Source of the DNA: Polydactylus sextarius
Taxonomy: Eukaryota > Chordata > Actinopteri > Polynemidae
Length of the DNA stretch: 64,000 bases
Assembly: GCA_016801845.1 (NCBI GenBank)
Contig: CM028921.1
Span: forward strand, 15,069,275 to 15,133,274
Direction: 5' to 3'
Shown: positions 1 to 9,627 of the stretch, piece by piece
How the letters are laid out: each line of letters starts with the position of its first letter
Numbering within the stretch: the stretch's first letter is position 1
Position numbers and translations under genes: made by a program
The notes under the pieces: model-generated
What the model was told of the DNA's origin: nothing
What the model saw: only the letters and a program-made list of their open reading frames with translations
The model's database searches: none

Positions 1-23
1 CTCAGCTGCTCCACCACCTTTTT
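1..23 (-). CDS. phf21a: phf21a coding exon, partial (cut by window edge)
   Basis: Read on the minus strand, a pyrimidine-rich tract ending in CAG (positions 26-24) is followed by an exon encoding KKVVEQLR before the window ends. This continues in phase 0 from the exon at 7226-7161, which ends SEKQ, and matches the PHF21A segment in which SEKQ is followed by K-R-V-V-E-Q-L-R. The K for R change is conservative. PHF21A (BHC80) is a nuclear PHD-finger protein of the LSD1-CoREST-HDAC complex; its PHD finger binds unmethylated H3K4. Only this N-terminal helical part is in the window. The rest, including AT-hook and PHD finger, must lie beyond position 1. Which teleost paralogue (aa or ab) cannot be decided from so short a stretch. 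Confidence 0.85.
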
Positions 24-1838
24 CTGAGGGAGGGGAGAGGATGAAGTGGTTAAACAAGAGATGCACTGACACTAAATACTGTTTACAGAAGCAACAGGTT
101 TTCTCTGCCTGTCATTTGTCTTTAACTTGAGTCTGGAAGAGGAAAAGCTGAGATGAGAGAGGAAAATAATAACTTGAGTATAAATTCACTAGCAGACATA
201 CTTTGATCTTTATTCGGGCATTTGGACATTTTCTTTTCAGCATGCACTGTGCAGGAAGTCACATAACAACCACAAAGACATATCTAAGTCTGTAACTACG
301 CATTCCTTCTATTATCCTTTGATCTAATGATTTACTTAATTAATTGACTGCTTTGTTCAATAAACATTACAAAAGCTGTGTAAAAAGATAAATCACGATT
401 TCATGATTTTATCATGAAATCATTTAATCAGTCCAATGTCATGTCTTCAAATACTTACCTAACGTAACAACATTCAATTCAAAACATAAACAATGTGAAT
501 CCAAATAAAGTTTGGTGTTGATTGATTTTCTACTGATCAACCTAATGTTTAATTGACTAAACAGTGCATCTCACGTTGTTTGGTGTATAAAACTCAGGAA
601 AGCAGCACATTCTCACAATGGAAGCATCACGTGTTTTATTGATTTAATAGATTTAATAGAAGATTGCTTAAATCAAAAATAATTAAAAATAGTTATAACA
701 GGTACAGCTCTGTCAGCTTTGACGTGTCGATTCAGTGTCATCTTCAGTGAGATTTAATGACAAGAAATTCTGAAGAACCAATACTGACGTGTCTGTGCTG
801 CTACTACAGTCATTAAAATTTCAACTGCTAAAAGTTTGAAGAGTGTAAATATTAAAATCTATCCTTTAAAATACAACACAACGTTAAATGATTGAATGTA
901 TTTCCATCCTGCTAACTGAGGTTTAGAGTCACATGATACTACTGTGTACAGACAAACATTTAATTTCTGTAGGAGGCAGAACTAAATGCCCACAGTCTCC
1001 ACAGCAGTAGTTCAGAAAAGTTTAATAATCATTATCTGTCACTGCTCTGGTTTGACTGGCTGGCTGTCTCGTCTTTAACGTGCTAACTCATGACCACAAT
1101 CAGCCTGTCTTTAAATGAGACTGAATTCACTGATGTATCTTACCAAACTTGTGGATCTTACCACTGCAAGGGACTATTACAACTGTATTTTCTGCTTTTA
1201 GCAAACTTTCTGCTGTTTCATGTTGGTATCAAAAGTTTCTGTTTTCTGATCACTGAGAATCTGATTTAAACCAGAAGATATTGTTATCATTTTAGTTGCA
1301 GTTTATTTGTAGTGATGAGAAGTTTTTTTGTGTTCAAATCCTATTTATACTGAGTAGGTGCTAATCTACCCAAAATTTTAGAATTGTATTTCTTAAACTT
1401 TGACATTTTGAAATACACAAGTTATAATGATTAATTATACTTAAATCATACCTGCATCAAAAAAAGAGTTTAATACTACAATTTCTGCAGAAAAAAAAAC
1501 ATTTTACTTGACCCTGACTGAATTTCTCAGGGACTTACTGTAATCAAACCTCTGATCCTTTAAGAAATAATTAGCTGAAAATCTATTAATAACAACTTTA
1601 CATCACAAGAAAATATTAGTATCGGTATTATTGGTCAGAATTTTTTTCAGTTTTTTTTTATTATAATTTAATCATTTTTAATTTAAAAAAATCAAAATAT
1701 AGGTAGGCCGCAAAATCTTGTGATATAATGAAGATTCCTGCAATATAAATTTATATATACTAGCCACAAAAAACCATGATATATCGAAGCCAAGGGAGGT
1801 GAAGTGCAATATGGTGAGAAATCACTACACGTACATCT
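24..1838. other. phf21a intron, no recognised element
   Basis: This is the 3' end of a 7.1-kb phf21a intron, AT-rich with short homopolymer runs. I see no coding exon, RNA gene or clear repeat in it. A branch point and polypyrimidine tract for the exon at 23-1 must lie just above position 24; the tract read on the minus strand is C/T-rich. Confidence 0.5.
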
Positions 1839-2199
1839 GGCCTTTATACTCCCAATGCGTATTTTATGTTGTTGATTGTTAAGCAATGCACCCACTAGAG
1901 GGCAGTGCCGAGCAGAGTTCAGAGCACATTCTAAGAAAGCGATAAAAAATAGGCATCACAGTAGACGATGGTGGTTAATGCGGCCGTTAAATACATCGCA
2001 CCATGTGGTCGGACATTTCTGTTGTCTCCTCCTTCTTTGTTCCTCTCACTGGTTGCACTTGAGCTATACTGTGCAACACTGTTGGATTTCTGGTGGAATT
2101 ACTGTGTTTGCTACTCATCAGTAAGCTCCCTGAATACGGATGAAATTATGCAAATAATGATGGACGTATGCGTATCCTGCGTAGAGCATAAATAAGCCT
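1839..2199 (+). mobile_element. PIF/Harbinger-type MITE, copy 1
   Basis: The ends form imperfect inverted repeats: the left begins GGCCTTTATACTC and the right ends GAGCATAAATAAGCCT followed by TTA. The interior is collinear with the copy at 11168-11564 (shared blocks around AGAGGGCA, GCGATAAAAA/GTGATAAAAA, and TAAGCTCCCTGAA near the right end). The TTA next to the right end fits the 3-bp T-W-A target duplication of PIF/Harbinger; the left duplication is not preserved. There is no transposase, so the element is non-autonomous. It lies in a phf21a intron and carries a CTCF-type motif. Confidence 0.65.
1892..1905 (+). promoter_or_regulatory. CTCF-type motif inside MITE copy 1
   Basis: CCACTAGAGGGCAG fits every position of the CTCF core consensus CCASYAGRKGGCRS. 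It sits inside a Harbinger MITE, and the related copy at 11168-11564 has a near-match at the same internal place. Binding is an inference from sequence alone. Confidence 0.45.
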
Positions 2200-2279
2200 T
2201 TAGCACAAACTCATACACACGCAAGCACGCAGACACACTTGTACTTTTAGCTTTGTGAGGAACCCTCGTTGACATAATA

Positions 2280-2560
2280 CATTCCCCAGCCTTTTAACCT
2301 AAACTTAACCATCACAACTTACTCACAAGAGAAAACAACAACAAACCTCACCTAAACTCAATTCTAACCTTAACTTTAACCTTAAAACCTTAGCCTTATC
2401 CTTGCAATTCCAAAACTTAACCCTAACCACATCTTAAGCCTTAAAAAGGCATTTGAAAATTATAGGAAAATGTCCTCACTTCTACAGGAAAATGGTTAAA
2501 CAGGTTTTCACAAGGATAGCAGTGTACACATACAATACAAATGAACAAAATGAACAAATT
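2280..2560. repeat. Degenerate CCTAA/CTTAACC repeat with flanking fish dispersed repeat
   Basis: Between about 2290 and 2440 there are many variants of CCTAA, CTTAACC and CTAACCTTAA, resembling degenerate telomere repeats. They are followed by a unique block beginning TGTCCTCACTT. I recognise this combination as a common interspersed repeat of fish genomes rather than a true telomere, since it is diverged and embedded in an intron. Confidence 0.5.
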
Positions 2561-2697
2561 CACCATCGAAAGATAAAACCCATCTGTTGCCTAGCAACAC
2601 TTGACTCTCAAGGCAGCAACTTGATGCAGTGACACACAATCATGGAGTTCTGAAAAAAAAAAAAAAAAACACAAAATAAAACAAAAAGTGCCCAGTT

Positions 2698-2845
2698 CTG
2701 CTTTGGTTCTGTGTTTTTTGGCTGTGGGAGGAATCCTCACACAGACATGAGGAGAACACACAAAATCCACAGAAAAACCTTGTGCTCAACCCGGACGTTG
2801 TTGCTGTGAGGCCACAGAGCTAACCACTGTGCCACCACTTGTTTT
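2698..2845 (-). repeat. tRNA-like fish dispersed repeat, minus orientation
   Basis: On the minus strand this reads GTGGCACAGTGGTTAGCTC, then a CCTCACAGCAA-like block and a cue resembling 'cctgggttc', ending in a TTCTCCTCATGT-type stretch. It belongs with the copies at 24055, 29605 and 39190. The head resembles a Pol III-type tRNA-derived head, but I cannot prove transcription. Confidence 0.5.
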
Positions 2846-3027
2846 AATATATTTTGTAAAATTTGAGCCTATTTCCCTTCACATAAAATTAGAACTGCTG
2901 TTTGGAATTGCTGTCCCATAATGCTTTGGTATCCATAGGGCAGCTGAATCAGCTGTGATCAGGTATTGAACACATGGACATACAGACTTTAAAACCTCAG
3001 GATTCTTCTGTGTGTGTGCCAAGCATC

Positions 3028-3029
<2 letters not shown>

Positions 3030-3067
<38 letters not shown>
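3030..3067. repeat. (TTA)n microsatellite
   Basis: About twelve uninterrupted TTA units occur here. The poly-isoleucine reading frame on the opposite strand is an artefact of this repeat. Confidence 0.95.
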
Positions 3068-3529
3068 CAAGAAGTGAAAGAAAATAGGTCTGTGAGTTTA
3101 GATTTTACTCAGCTTCAAGCTAGATGATTTAATGTACCATCAAGGGTTAGGCGATGTCTCCTTAATTGGCATCAACAAGGTTCACAGTACAAATACTGTG
3201 ATGGATGATACTACAGGGAGGGGTGGGGGTTTCACGCAAACTTGTCTTTACACATTTGTCTTTTCATATAAATTATATATGTATATACATGGTGGGGGTC
3301 AGACTGTGACTATTTGCACATCAGAAAAAGGGAAAGTTCTGATGTAGATTTACTGTGTGACAAGACCTTGCATTAAAATATTTTGTGATGGTTTTTCAGC
3401 TTGAACTCATGTAGAGGCTGGTGCATATTGAAAGTCAGTAAAAAGTTGTAAAATGAAACATATGGTCTTTGTAGTTTAATCCACTGTGGATCCACTTGTG
3501 GATGAATCAGTATTAGCAGACATGAGAAT

Positions 3530-4430
3530 TAAGTTGAAATCCAAACCCATCGACAGAAACGAACCAAAACGGATAATTTTGCTAATTACAGCATCCCGTA
3601 GAGGCCAAATGACACCAAATTGATTGGATCTACTCAGGATCGGTTCAGGAGTCTGTACACTAAGTTTGATTAAGATAGATTGAGGCTTTGCTGAGATATG
3701 ACCTTATTTCCTGTTTGGTGGCTTCGCTGCTGATTTTGTTTGTCGTTGACGGACAAACAGTTTGGTACAAAAATAAAATCATGATAGGTCATTGTCAGAC
3801 AAGGTCTAAAGATCATCTGTGTCAAGTTTTGTGACGATTGGACTAAATTTGAGTCCTGTGAAGAGTTAAATATCACTTTCAATAAAATCCAATATGGTGG
3901 CTAGTTTTCACACCTTCGTAAAAAGTTTGCACTTGACCATTGATGGGTCAATTCACCATGTCAGCAGGCATCTCAATTGAGTTAAAATTCCAAACGCATC
4001 AAGAGATATTAGCCAAAACACGTTTTTGATTCGTATAGCACCCCCAAGTGGCCAAATGACACCAAATTGATTTTGCCTACTTAGAATGGGGTCCTGGGAC
4101 TGGCCATTAAGTTTGATAAAGACAAGTTGAACTATTGCTGAGATATGAGATTACTTCCTGTTTGATGGCTTCGTTGCTGATTTTGATTCCCTGTGGTGGT
4201 CGAACGGTTAAGTTCTCTAAGCCTAAAAGTAATGCGTTGATGAAAGTCTCAAGATCATCTGTGCCAAATTTCAAGCTGATTGGACAAAATTTGTGAGAGG
4301 AGAAGCATTCTGAAGATTTTTGATGAAATCCAAGACGGAAAGTGTATCATGACGCAAATTGACATCATAGAGTATGTTGGAATCAGCTTGACCCAAGGAA
4401 TCCAATGGTACCAGGTTTGTAAAAATCGAC
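3530..4430. repeat. Two diverged tandem copies of a ~447-bp unit
   Basis: The block CCAAATGACACCAAATTGAT occurs at 3605 and again at 4052, a 447-base spacing. Further shared blocks in the same order include CTGAGATATGA, ACTTCCTGTTTG/ATTTCCTGTTTG with GGCTTCG, AGATCATCTGTG and AAATCCAA. The second copy ends near a short AAT repeat at about 4610. I recognise the theme as a common fish repeat. No coding content. Confidence 0.7.
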
Positions 4431-4619
4431 CATATGAGTCAAAAGTTATGAGCATAAATGTAACTGCAACTTTGAGCAGTTGGTGGCACTAGAGTGTGAA
4501 TGCTGCTGGTATGAAATTTGCAGAAATTGATATTAATACTGACCACAATGAGTGTGCCAAATTAGAACATTTTTGACCAATCGGTTCTATAGACCTCCAT
4601 TGCACAGATTAATAATAAT

Positions 4620-5208
4620 AAGAAAAGGTAGTAACTCAATGGTGGCTTCACTGCTTCGCTGCTTGGCCACCAATTATTCTCCTACATCCTCATGAATAGG
4701 AAATTCAGTTATTCAAATTCTTTATGAGTTCGCCATGAACATCATTACTGTAAATGACCACACAGAATGAACCCTCCTTCAAGCAAATAGAATATTTCAC
4801 ATGATGCATTATGTACTAAGTAAGAGCTAGTACAAGGTAAAAATGTTTAAACTTGAGCATAAAACTTGCTCAACCCTGTGAAAGTAGATCAGTGCTAAAC
4901 TTCTCCTGATGCAGCAAGAATCAGAATAGAGGAGCTTATCGTGACTGTCTGTGGACACACAGAGTCAATACCACTTCTGTTCTTTATACAGACAGACCAG
5001 AAAAGGAGAAATTAGAGAAGCAGTAACACTACCAGGTAAGTTCTGAACATCTGGATCTGTTTTCTGGATTCCAGCTGTTGTTGTGATTATGGTAGCACAG
5101 CTGGTTTTCAGGAGGGAGGACTCCCACTGGTAGGCTAAGCACAAATATTTGCAGATTTTGAAATAGTCCAAAAATGGCCCAGAAACTGAATGTGAGGTGA
5201 AATTACCG
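4620..5208. other. phf21a intron, nothing recognised
   Basis: Mixed-composition intronic DNA. No exon, RNA gene or repeat family that I recognise. Confidence 0.45.
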
Positions 5209-5210
5209 TA

Positions 5211-5415
5211 GCCGGCTTCACACTGTCGGGCCAGGCCAGGGCCATTTGGGGGTCACCTAAGCGCTAGTGTCCCAGGTCTAGCCCGGAGACTTTTGTGTTC
5301 AGATTGTCAGGCCACTAGCCTCCCTTGATTACCTTTGGCCAGCAGATGTTTGTGAAAATGTCACCAGCACCTCCCATTTTCAAACAGGATGGGAGGAGGA
5401 AGGGAGATTGGTTTC
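5211..5415 (-). mobile_element. Truncated Harbinger-like element (GCCGGC-ended family)
   Basis: It begins TA|GCCGGCTTCACACTGTCGG, and its next 200 bases match the reverse complement of the 3' end of the full element at 21990-22724. Shared blocks include GGGCCAGGCCAGG, the CACCTAAG/CACTTAGG region, CAGATTGTCAG, GCCACTAGCCTC/ACCACTAGCCTC and TTTCAAACAGGATGGGAGG. Only this end of the element remains; the partner inverted repeat is missing. Confidence 0.65.
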
Positions 5416-5734
5416 TTCTGGGGCTGAAGATAGTTTTTAGCTTTGGGGCTAACCCACTCTTACTCATCTTCTGGATCCTGAAGAGTTGCAATCTTCAGTC
5501 TCTAACACATTCACCGTTAAACTTAATATAATCCAATTAACTTTACCCCAGTTGCTCCGCTGCTTTTTATCATCCACTCTATCATTCACACTGTCTCACA
5601 TATTTGTACCTAGCGTTGCTCGCTCACTGTCACATTTTTTTAAAGTCTTAAAAAATGTCGGACTGAAGTGCATCTCTTCGTCCTGGTCCCTAAAAGGGTT
5701 AAACAAGACTCGCCGGTTCTCTGCTTCAATTTGT

Positions 5735-5914
5735 TCACTGGACAAACAGACCACCTCCACCCTTGTCACGCCCCACGTCTCGCTCCCTATTATTCTGGCA
5801 GTGAATTGATTTGTAAAGCTCACCAGCCAACGGAGAACTTTGAAAGGATTCACGTCTCTGTCGATCCGACTGCATGGCCACGCAGTACGCAATCAGAGGA
5901 GCATAATTCGGCCT
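5735..5914 (+). mobile_element. PIF/Harbinger-type MITE remnant, right end only
   Basis: The right end reads GAGCATAATTCGGCCT followed by TAA, the same terminus and TWA-type flank as the MITEs ending at 11564 and 17221. The 180 bases before it match 17094-17221 (TTCTGGCAGTGAA, CAGCCAACGGAGAACT, TGGCCACGCAGTACGCA). The left inverted repeat was not found. Reading frames here are not conserved between copies and are not genes. Confidence 0.6.
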
Positions 5915-5917
5915 TAA

Positions 5918-6479
5918 GAATGCCACAATGATGTGCTTAATGCCAAACTGCCTGATTCGTTCAGTTTTTACATGACCACATGACATGCAACATGCCCAAG
6001 ACTTGAGTATAACTGATATTCTAAAAACAGTAAATGGTGGAAAATCTATTATTGATATATAGTCTGAAGTGTTGGCAAACTAGAAAATCTAACCGAAAAC
6101 CATGAACTGAATGAATGAAAAATGAAACTGAATGAAAAATTGAACTGAACCACCACTTGTGTACATAAGTGAGTATTTTTTGTGCATATTTTTTTATAAA
6201 GTTAAATATTTATTGGATTGAAGAGTATCAGGTGATGTCTATTTGTGTAATGAGGGAGTGTGCGGCCTAAAGTGATCACACCCTATATCAAGGTGTGCAG
6301 CATTTTTAGGCAGTTTCTTTAACTAAAAATGGCATCTTTCTTTTCTTTAAAAAATGTTATGCCTCAAAATGCTATTGAGGCATGATCACTGATCAATCAA
6401 ACATTTTGTCACAAGAAATGTGTGGAAGAAAAAAACACAAATTAACTGCGTGAACTGGAGAAATTAACCCTCATCTAGG
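5918..6479. other. Intronic DNA with a short perfect hairpin
   Basis: No gene is seen. At 6359-6383 ATGCCTCAA and TTGAGGCAT form a perfect 9-bp stem around a 7-base loop. The surroundings look like an old dispersed repeat of unknown class. Confidence 0.35.
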
Positions 6480-6660
6480 GGTGAGGGGCCGACTGAGATT
6501 GCACTACAAAAACTACATATCTCATCTAGTCCGGGAACAACTCAACATCCTTCAGGAGGAGCTGGGCGGTGTCTCTGAACAGAGGGACCCCTGGACTACC
6601 TTGTTGACCCTAGATCAGACCTTGCTGACCCTAGATTAGTGACTAAACATGGATGGATGT
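6480..6660 (+). mobile_element. LINE 3' end fragment, RTE-like
   Basis: The stretch with CATATCTCATCTAG, CAGGAGGAGCTGGGCGGTGT and GAACAGAGGGACCCCTGGAC parallels the C-terminal coding and tail part of the LINE at 13095-14715, and another fragment at 49060-49260. Only the 3' tail is left, as expected for 5'-truncated LINE copies. Confidence 0.5.
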
Positions 6661-7160
6661 ATTGTCATGATTTTTGGTGGTTCAGTGATCATTAAAACTA
6701 AATCAAACCAAATGTATCTAGAAGTGAAAATTAGGTAACCAGGTGATCTGTTTAAATTTACACCAGGAGCGTAAACAGTGAGCCAGGTCAGCACCATGGT
6801 TCCTGTTTCTACAACTCAGCAAGTAGACTTCGTAAATCCTCTTTATGGATTACTGATGTGCGTAAAAATGGGGACAATGTTCTTGATTTTCCAGTTTAAC
6901 TGCTTGCAGAATGAAGCATCCCATTAGTGCTTCTGAAACTTGCTGCAACACTGCTAGTGTAAAACAAATCACTGTCGAGTACAGGTGCTATATTCAGTGG
7001 CTAACGTGGTACTGACATAATGAGCCGCTGACGCTCCTGTTGTATATTCATGGTATCAGATACATGACACCAACATAGTTTAAACTCATTTAAACACTGA
7101 AACTGCTCCAGTCTTGCAGACAGGTCTGAGCTGAGTGTGTATTATGGCGAAACAACACAC
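6661..7160. other. phf21a intron, nothing recognised
   Basis: Intronic sequence downstream (in gene direction) of the 7226-7161 exon. The donor GTGTGT starts at 7160. No repeat or exon identified. Confidence 0.45.
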
Positions 7161-7226
7161 CTGCTTTTCACTGAGCGCTGTGATCTTTGCTTGAAGTTCA
7201 TGAAGCTGCTTCTTCAGATCTGCGTT
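7161..7226 (-). CDS. phf21a: phf21a coding exon (22 codons)
   Basis: On the minus strand a T-rich tract ending CAG precedes 66 bases encoding [12 protein letters not shown]...ALSEKQ, followed by a GT donor at 7160. All 22 codons match the PHF21A N-terminal helix as I know it from the human protein. Both borders are phase 0, so the exon joins directly to KLVAQMKQDPQ upstream and KKVVEQLR downstream. The heptad-like L/I pattern fits a helical, coiled-coil-like segment. Upstream, a 952-bp intron separates it from the 8211-8179 exon, and most of that intron is a hAT transposon. Confidence 0.92.
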
Positions 7227-7292
7227 CTGAAAAAAAAAGTTGGTCAGTCTTGAGCCAAACCACACTGACCACACATAAATCAGTCTGCTGAG

Positions 7293-8152
7293 TAGGGATG
7301 CAATGGTTTTCGGTATTTTATTGAACCGTTCAATATACCCTGTATGGTTCAATACACCCAGGTGAACCGCAACATTTTGGTACATGCGACATTAAGCTTA
7401 AATTTTTCAAAACTTGGTTGTTCTGTATGAATTCTGTGTAGTGGACGTGATTTGTTGTTCGAACGAAATGTCTCTGTCAAATGAGAAGCCAACTCTCGTC
7501 GGGGAGAGCCAAATCTTCAGTCGACAGTCGCTCCTGCTCAACTCTGCTGAGAATCCATACGAGTAGAGGCAGGACATTATTTTGATGGGCACACCACGGG
7601 GCCAGTCACATGTGAGAAAATACTAGGATCATACCATTATGTGAAAGAAGGAAGGGGACAGACATTCCAAAGACAGCAAGTGTACTGGTACAGACCAGGT
7701 ACACACAGAGCAACGGAGAGATAGGGGGACTGATTTAAATATGAGGACTTCAGGAAAAAGTGAGCAAAACACAAAAGAGAAGCACTATTTGTTCAGAATT
7801 TGCATGCTGAAAATATCTGTCTGAGCAGGGTCAACAACAAACCTGCACAGACATTTTAGAACCATCCAATTATGAAAACACTGAATGAAAAAATGCTTAC
7901 CAACATAAAAACCATTCATAATTGCTAAATTAGGTTAAAGTAGAAGGTTCCATGTGATACTGAATTAAGAGCCATTTGGGAACCATAAGAGCTGGCCGGG
8001 GGATATGTTTTTTCTGTAGCTCTGCCCACAATCAAGTAACAACCATACTTACATCGCCATCACCCGACTATAAGCTGAAACCGAACCATTACTGTGGCCC
8101 AAAAACTGTGATGTAAACCAAACTGTTGGCACACTCTACCGTTGCATCCCTA
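7293..8152. mobile_element. Non-autonomous hAT element inside a phf21a intron
   Basis: The element starts TAGGGATGCAATGG and ends CCGTTGCATCCCTA, giving terminal inverted repeats with 10 of 11 outer bases matching. It is flanked by a perfect 8-bp direct repeat CTGCTGAG at 7285-7292 and 8153-8160, the target duplication size of hAT transposases. No transposase frame is present in the 860 bp. It fills the intron between exons 8211-8179 and 7226-7161; without it and one duplicate the intron would be only 84 bp. The exact duplication suggests a fairly recent insertion, though internal divergence cannot be judged from one copy. Confidence 0.9.
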
Positions 8153-8178
8153 CTGCTGAGCCTTATATACAGACTTAC

Positions 8179-8211
8179 CTGAGGGTCCTGCTTCATCTGG
8201 GCAACAAGTTT
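8179..8211 (-). CDS. phf21a: phf21a 33-bp coding microexon (11 codons)
   Basis: On the minus strand TTTGTAG precedes 33 bases encoding KLVAQMKQDPQ, followed by the strong donor GTAAGT. This is exactly the PHF21A segment between ...EIQVHQ and NADLKK. Borders are phase 0 on both sides, so skipping would keep frame. The hAT insertion ends only 26 bases downstream (at 8152), close to but not touching the donor. Confidence 0.92.
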
Positions 8212-8555
8212 CTACAAAGATAACAAAAGACAAGTCAGAAAACATGCAATTACAATAGTTACAGATACACCACTGAGATCTAAAACCACTGCAATTATTC
8301 AGTCAAATGTGTTTCTAGGAGATATACAAGATATGTGAAATGTTAATACTTAAAAGTCTGTCTGAATCCAAAAAATACAGCTCATGCAGCATGAGCATGA
8401 CTACCCTGACCCAAAACCCCTGACTATCGTTGTGATGTAAACTGATTACTTTAGTGAGCTCATAAACAAAACTCCTGGTGATATTATATGCAGCTGGAAA
8501 AAACCCTGCTCATCTGCACAGACAGGGTCTGTGACCCAGAACCTCATGAGCCCAC
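8212..8555. other. phf21a intron, nothing recognised
   Basis: A 344-bp intron with donor GTGGGC at 8555-8550 on the minus strand. No repeat or alternative exon seen. Confidence 0.6.
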
Positions 8556-8645
8556 CTGATGGATCTGTATCTCCACCTTCAGAGCCTCTTGTAATGTCTG
8601 TAATTCCATCATGGATCCAGTCAATCTGCCAGCCGATCGATCAGC
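8556..8645 (-). CDS. phf21a: phf21a first coding exon with start codon
   Basis: The minus strand encodes M-M-ELQTLQEALKVEIQIHQ and ends at a GT donor (8555). Known PHF21A begins MELQTLQEALKVEIQVHQ, so the start is the ATG at 8609-8607, or the directly preceding one at 8612-8610. Upstream bases are 5' UTR. The acceptor is either CACAG at 8650-8646, which follows a GT/C-rich tract and gives the exon start used here, or GGCAG at 8630-8626; the first has the better pyrimidine context. The frame stays open upstream of the Met pair (…RLTGS-MM), so a longer N-terminus from an upstream exon cannot be excluded. This N-terminal region precedes the CoREST-interacting parts of the protein. Confidence 0.9.
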
Positions 8646-8649
8646 CTGT

Positions 8650-8681
8650 GCACGCACGCACACACGCACACACACACACAA
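8650..8681. repeat. (CA)n microsatellite with CG interruptions
   Basis: CACGCACG followed by CA repeats. On the minus strand it forms the GT-rich tract just upstream of the first phf21a coding exon's acceptor, so its length could affect splicing. Confidence 0.85.
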
Positions 8682-8944
8682 GGGAAGAAGGAGAAAGATC
8701 TGAAAAGTAGGTTCAACAGAAGTGAACTGACAAAATCAGGGTCGTGGTGGTAGTTACAGCAGTAGTTGTAGCAACCTAAGGTACAACTTTTGTGAATAAA
8801 GCTGATCTTAACTCTCAATTCAAGGTCAAACAAGGTCACTTGACCTAAAAGTACCTACCTTTTGCAATAAAGTTGAACTTGAGTACTTTACTACCATCAC
8901 TACCATTACTACTCACTTGAAGTAAAAAGTACCTCTGAATTATA

Positions 8945-9448
8945 CAGTGGTACCTCGGTTTACATGTACCTTGATCAACAAATGTTTTGGGTGATGAGCA
9001 CCTATTTTCAATTGGGGTTAAGAATGATGCCTTGGGTGTCAAGTAACTGTGCAGGCGAATGGAGTGGATGGTTCCCTCACTCTCTGTCAGTTGGCAGCTT
9101 CACTCAAAGGCAACATCCTCTCGTTCACTCAGTACTGTTTTCTGCCCTTTGTGCTTACATGTGACTTATTTTTGTAAATGCAGTGACTATTTATTAAAGC
9201 AGCCATGCTCCCTATAAAGAAAGTTTCAAAGCTACTTGGTAAGAAGGATATGTTTACCGTTGAAGTAAAGAATGAAATAATCGAGAGGCATAAACGAGGT
9301 GTCCGAGTAGCTGAACGGAACATGTGCACAGAACGGATCATGCAAATTCCCATTATTTCTTATAGCAAAAATTGCTTTGGGTTACAAGCATTGTAGGTCA
9401 CGAGTGTCCGCTCAGAACAAATTATGCTCGCAAACCAAAGCACCACAG
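8945..9448 (+). mobile_element. Tigger/pogo (Tc1-mariner) element with transposase N-terminus remnant
   Basis: The left end CAGTGGTACCTCGGTTTACA and the right end TTTGCGAGC-type sequence, which finishes CACCACAG, form imperfect inverted repeats, flanked by TA dinucleotides (8943-8944, 9449-9450). The duplicated site at 17796-17810 has GAATTATACTACC with no element, i.e. a preserved empty site with a single TA. Inside, a frame from 9205 reads KKDMFTVEVKNEIIERHKRG, the start of a CENP-B/Tigger-type helix-turn-helix DNA-binding domain, then breaks off. The DDE catalytic part is absent, so it is an internally deleted, non-autonomous copy. Confidence 0.9.
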
Positions 9449-9627
9449 TACTACCAATATTGTCCTTTTAGTTTGACAGTACAATAAATAGTGTACCACT
9501 ACTTTAATTACTGCAAAATAATAATCAATTATCAGACGTATAAATACAATTTATTGTATTTATATTCTGAAGATTATTTCTTCAGTGATCAGCTGATGGC
9601 ACTGTGCTGCTCAAAGACAAATACAAC

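Noticed and set aside
2290..2440. Chromosome end or telomere
   Set aside because: The units are degenerate, short and inside a gene intron.
5486..5986. Several overlapping frames of 83-107 codons
   Set aside because: They lie over a Harbinger MITE remnant and are not conserved in its sister copy at 17.1 kb.
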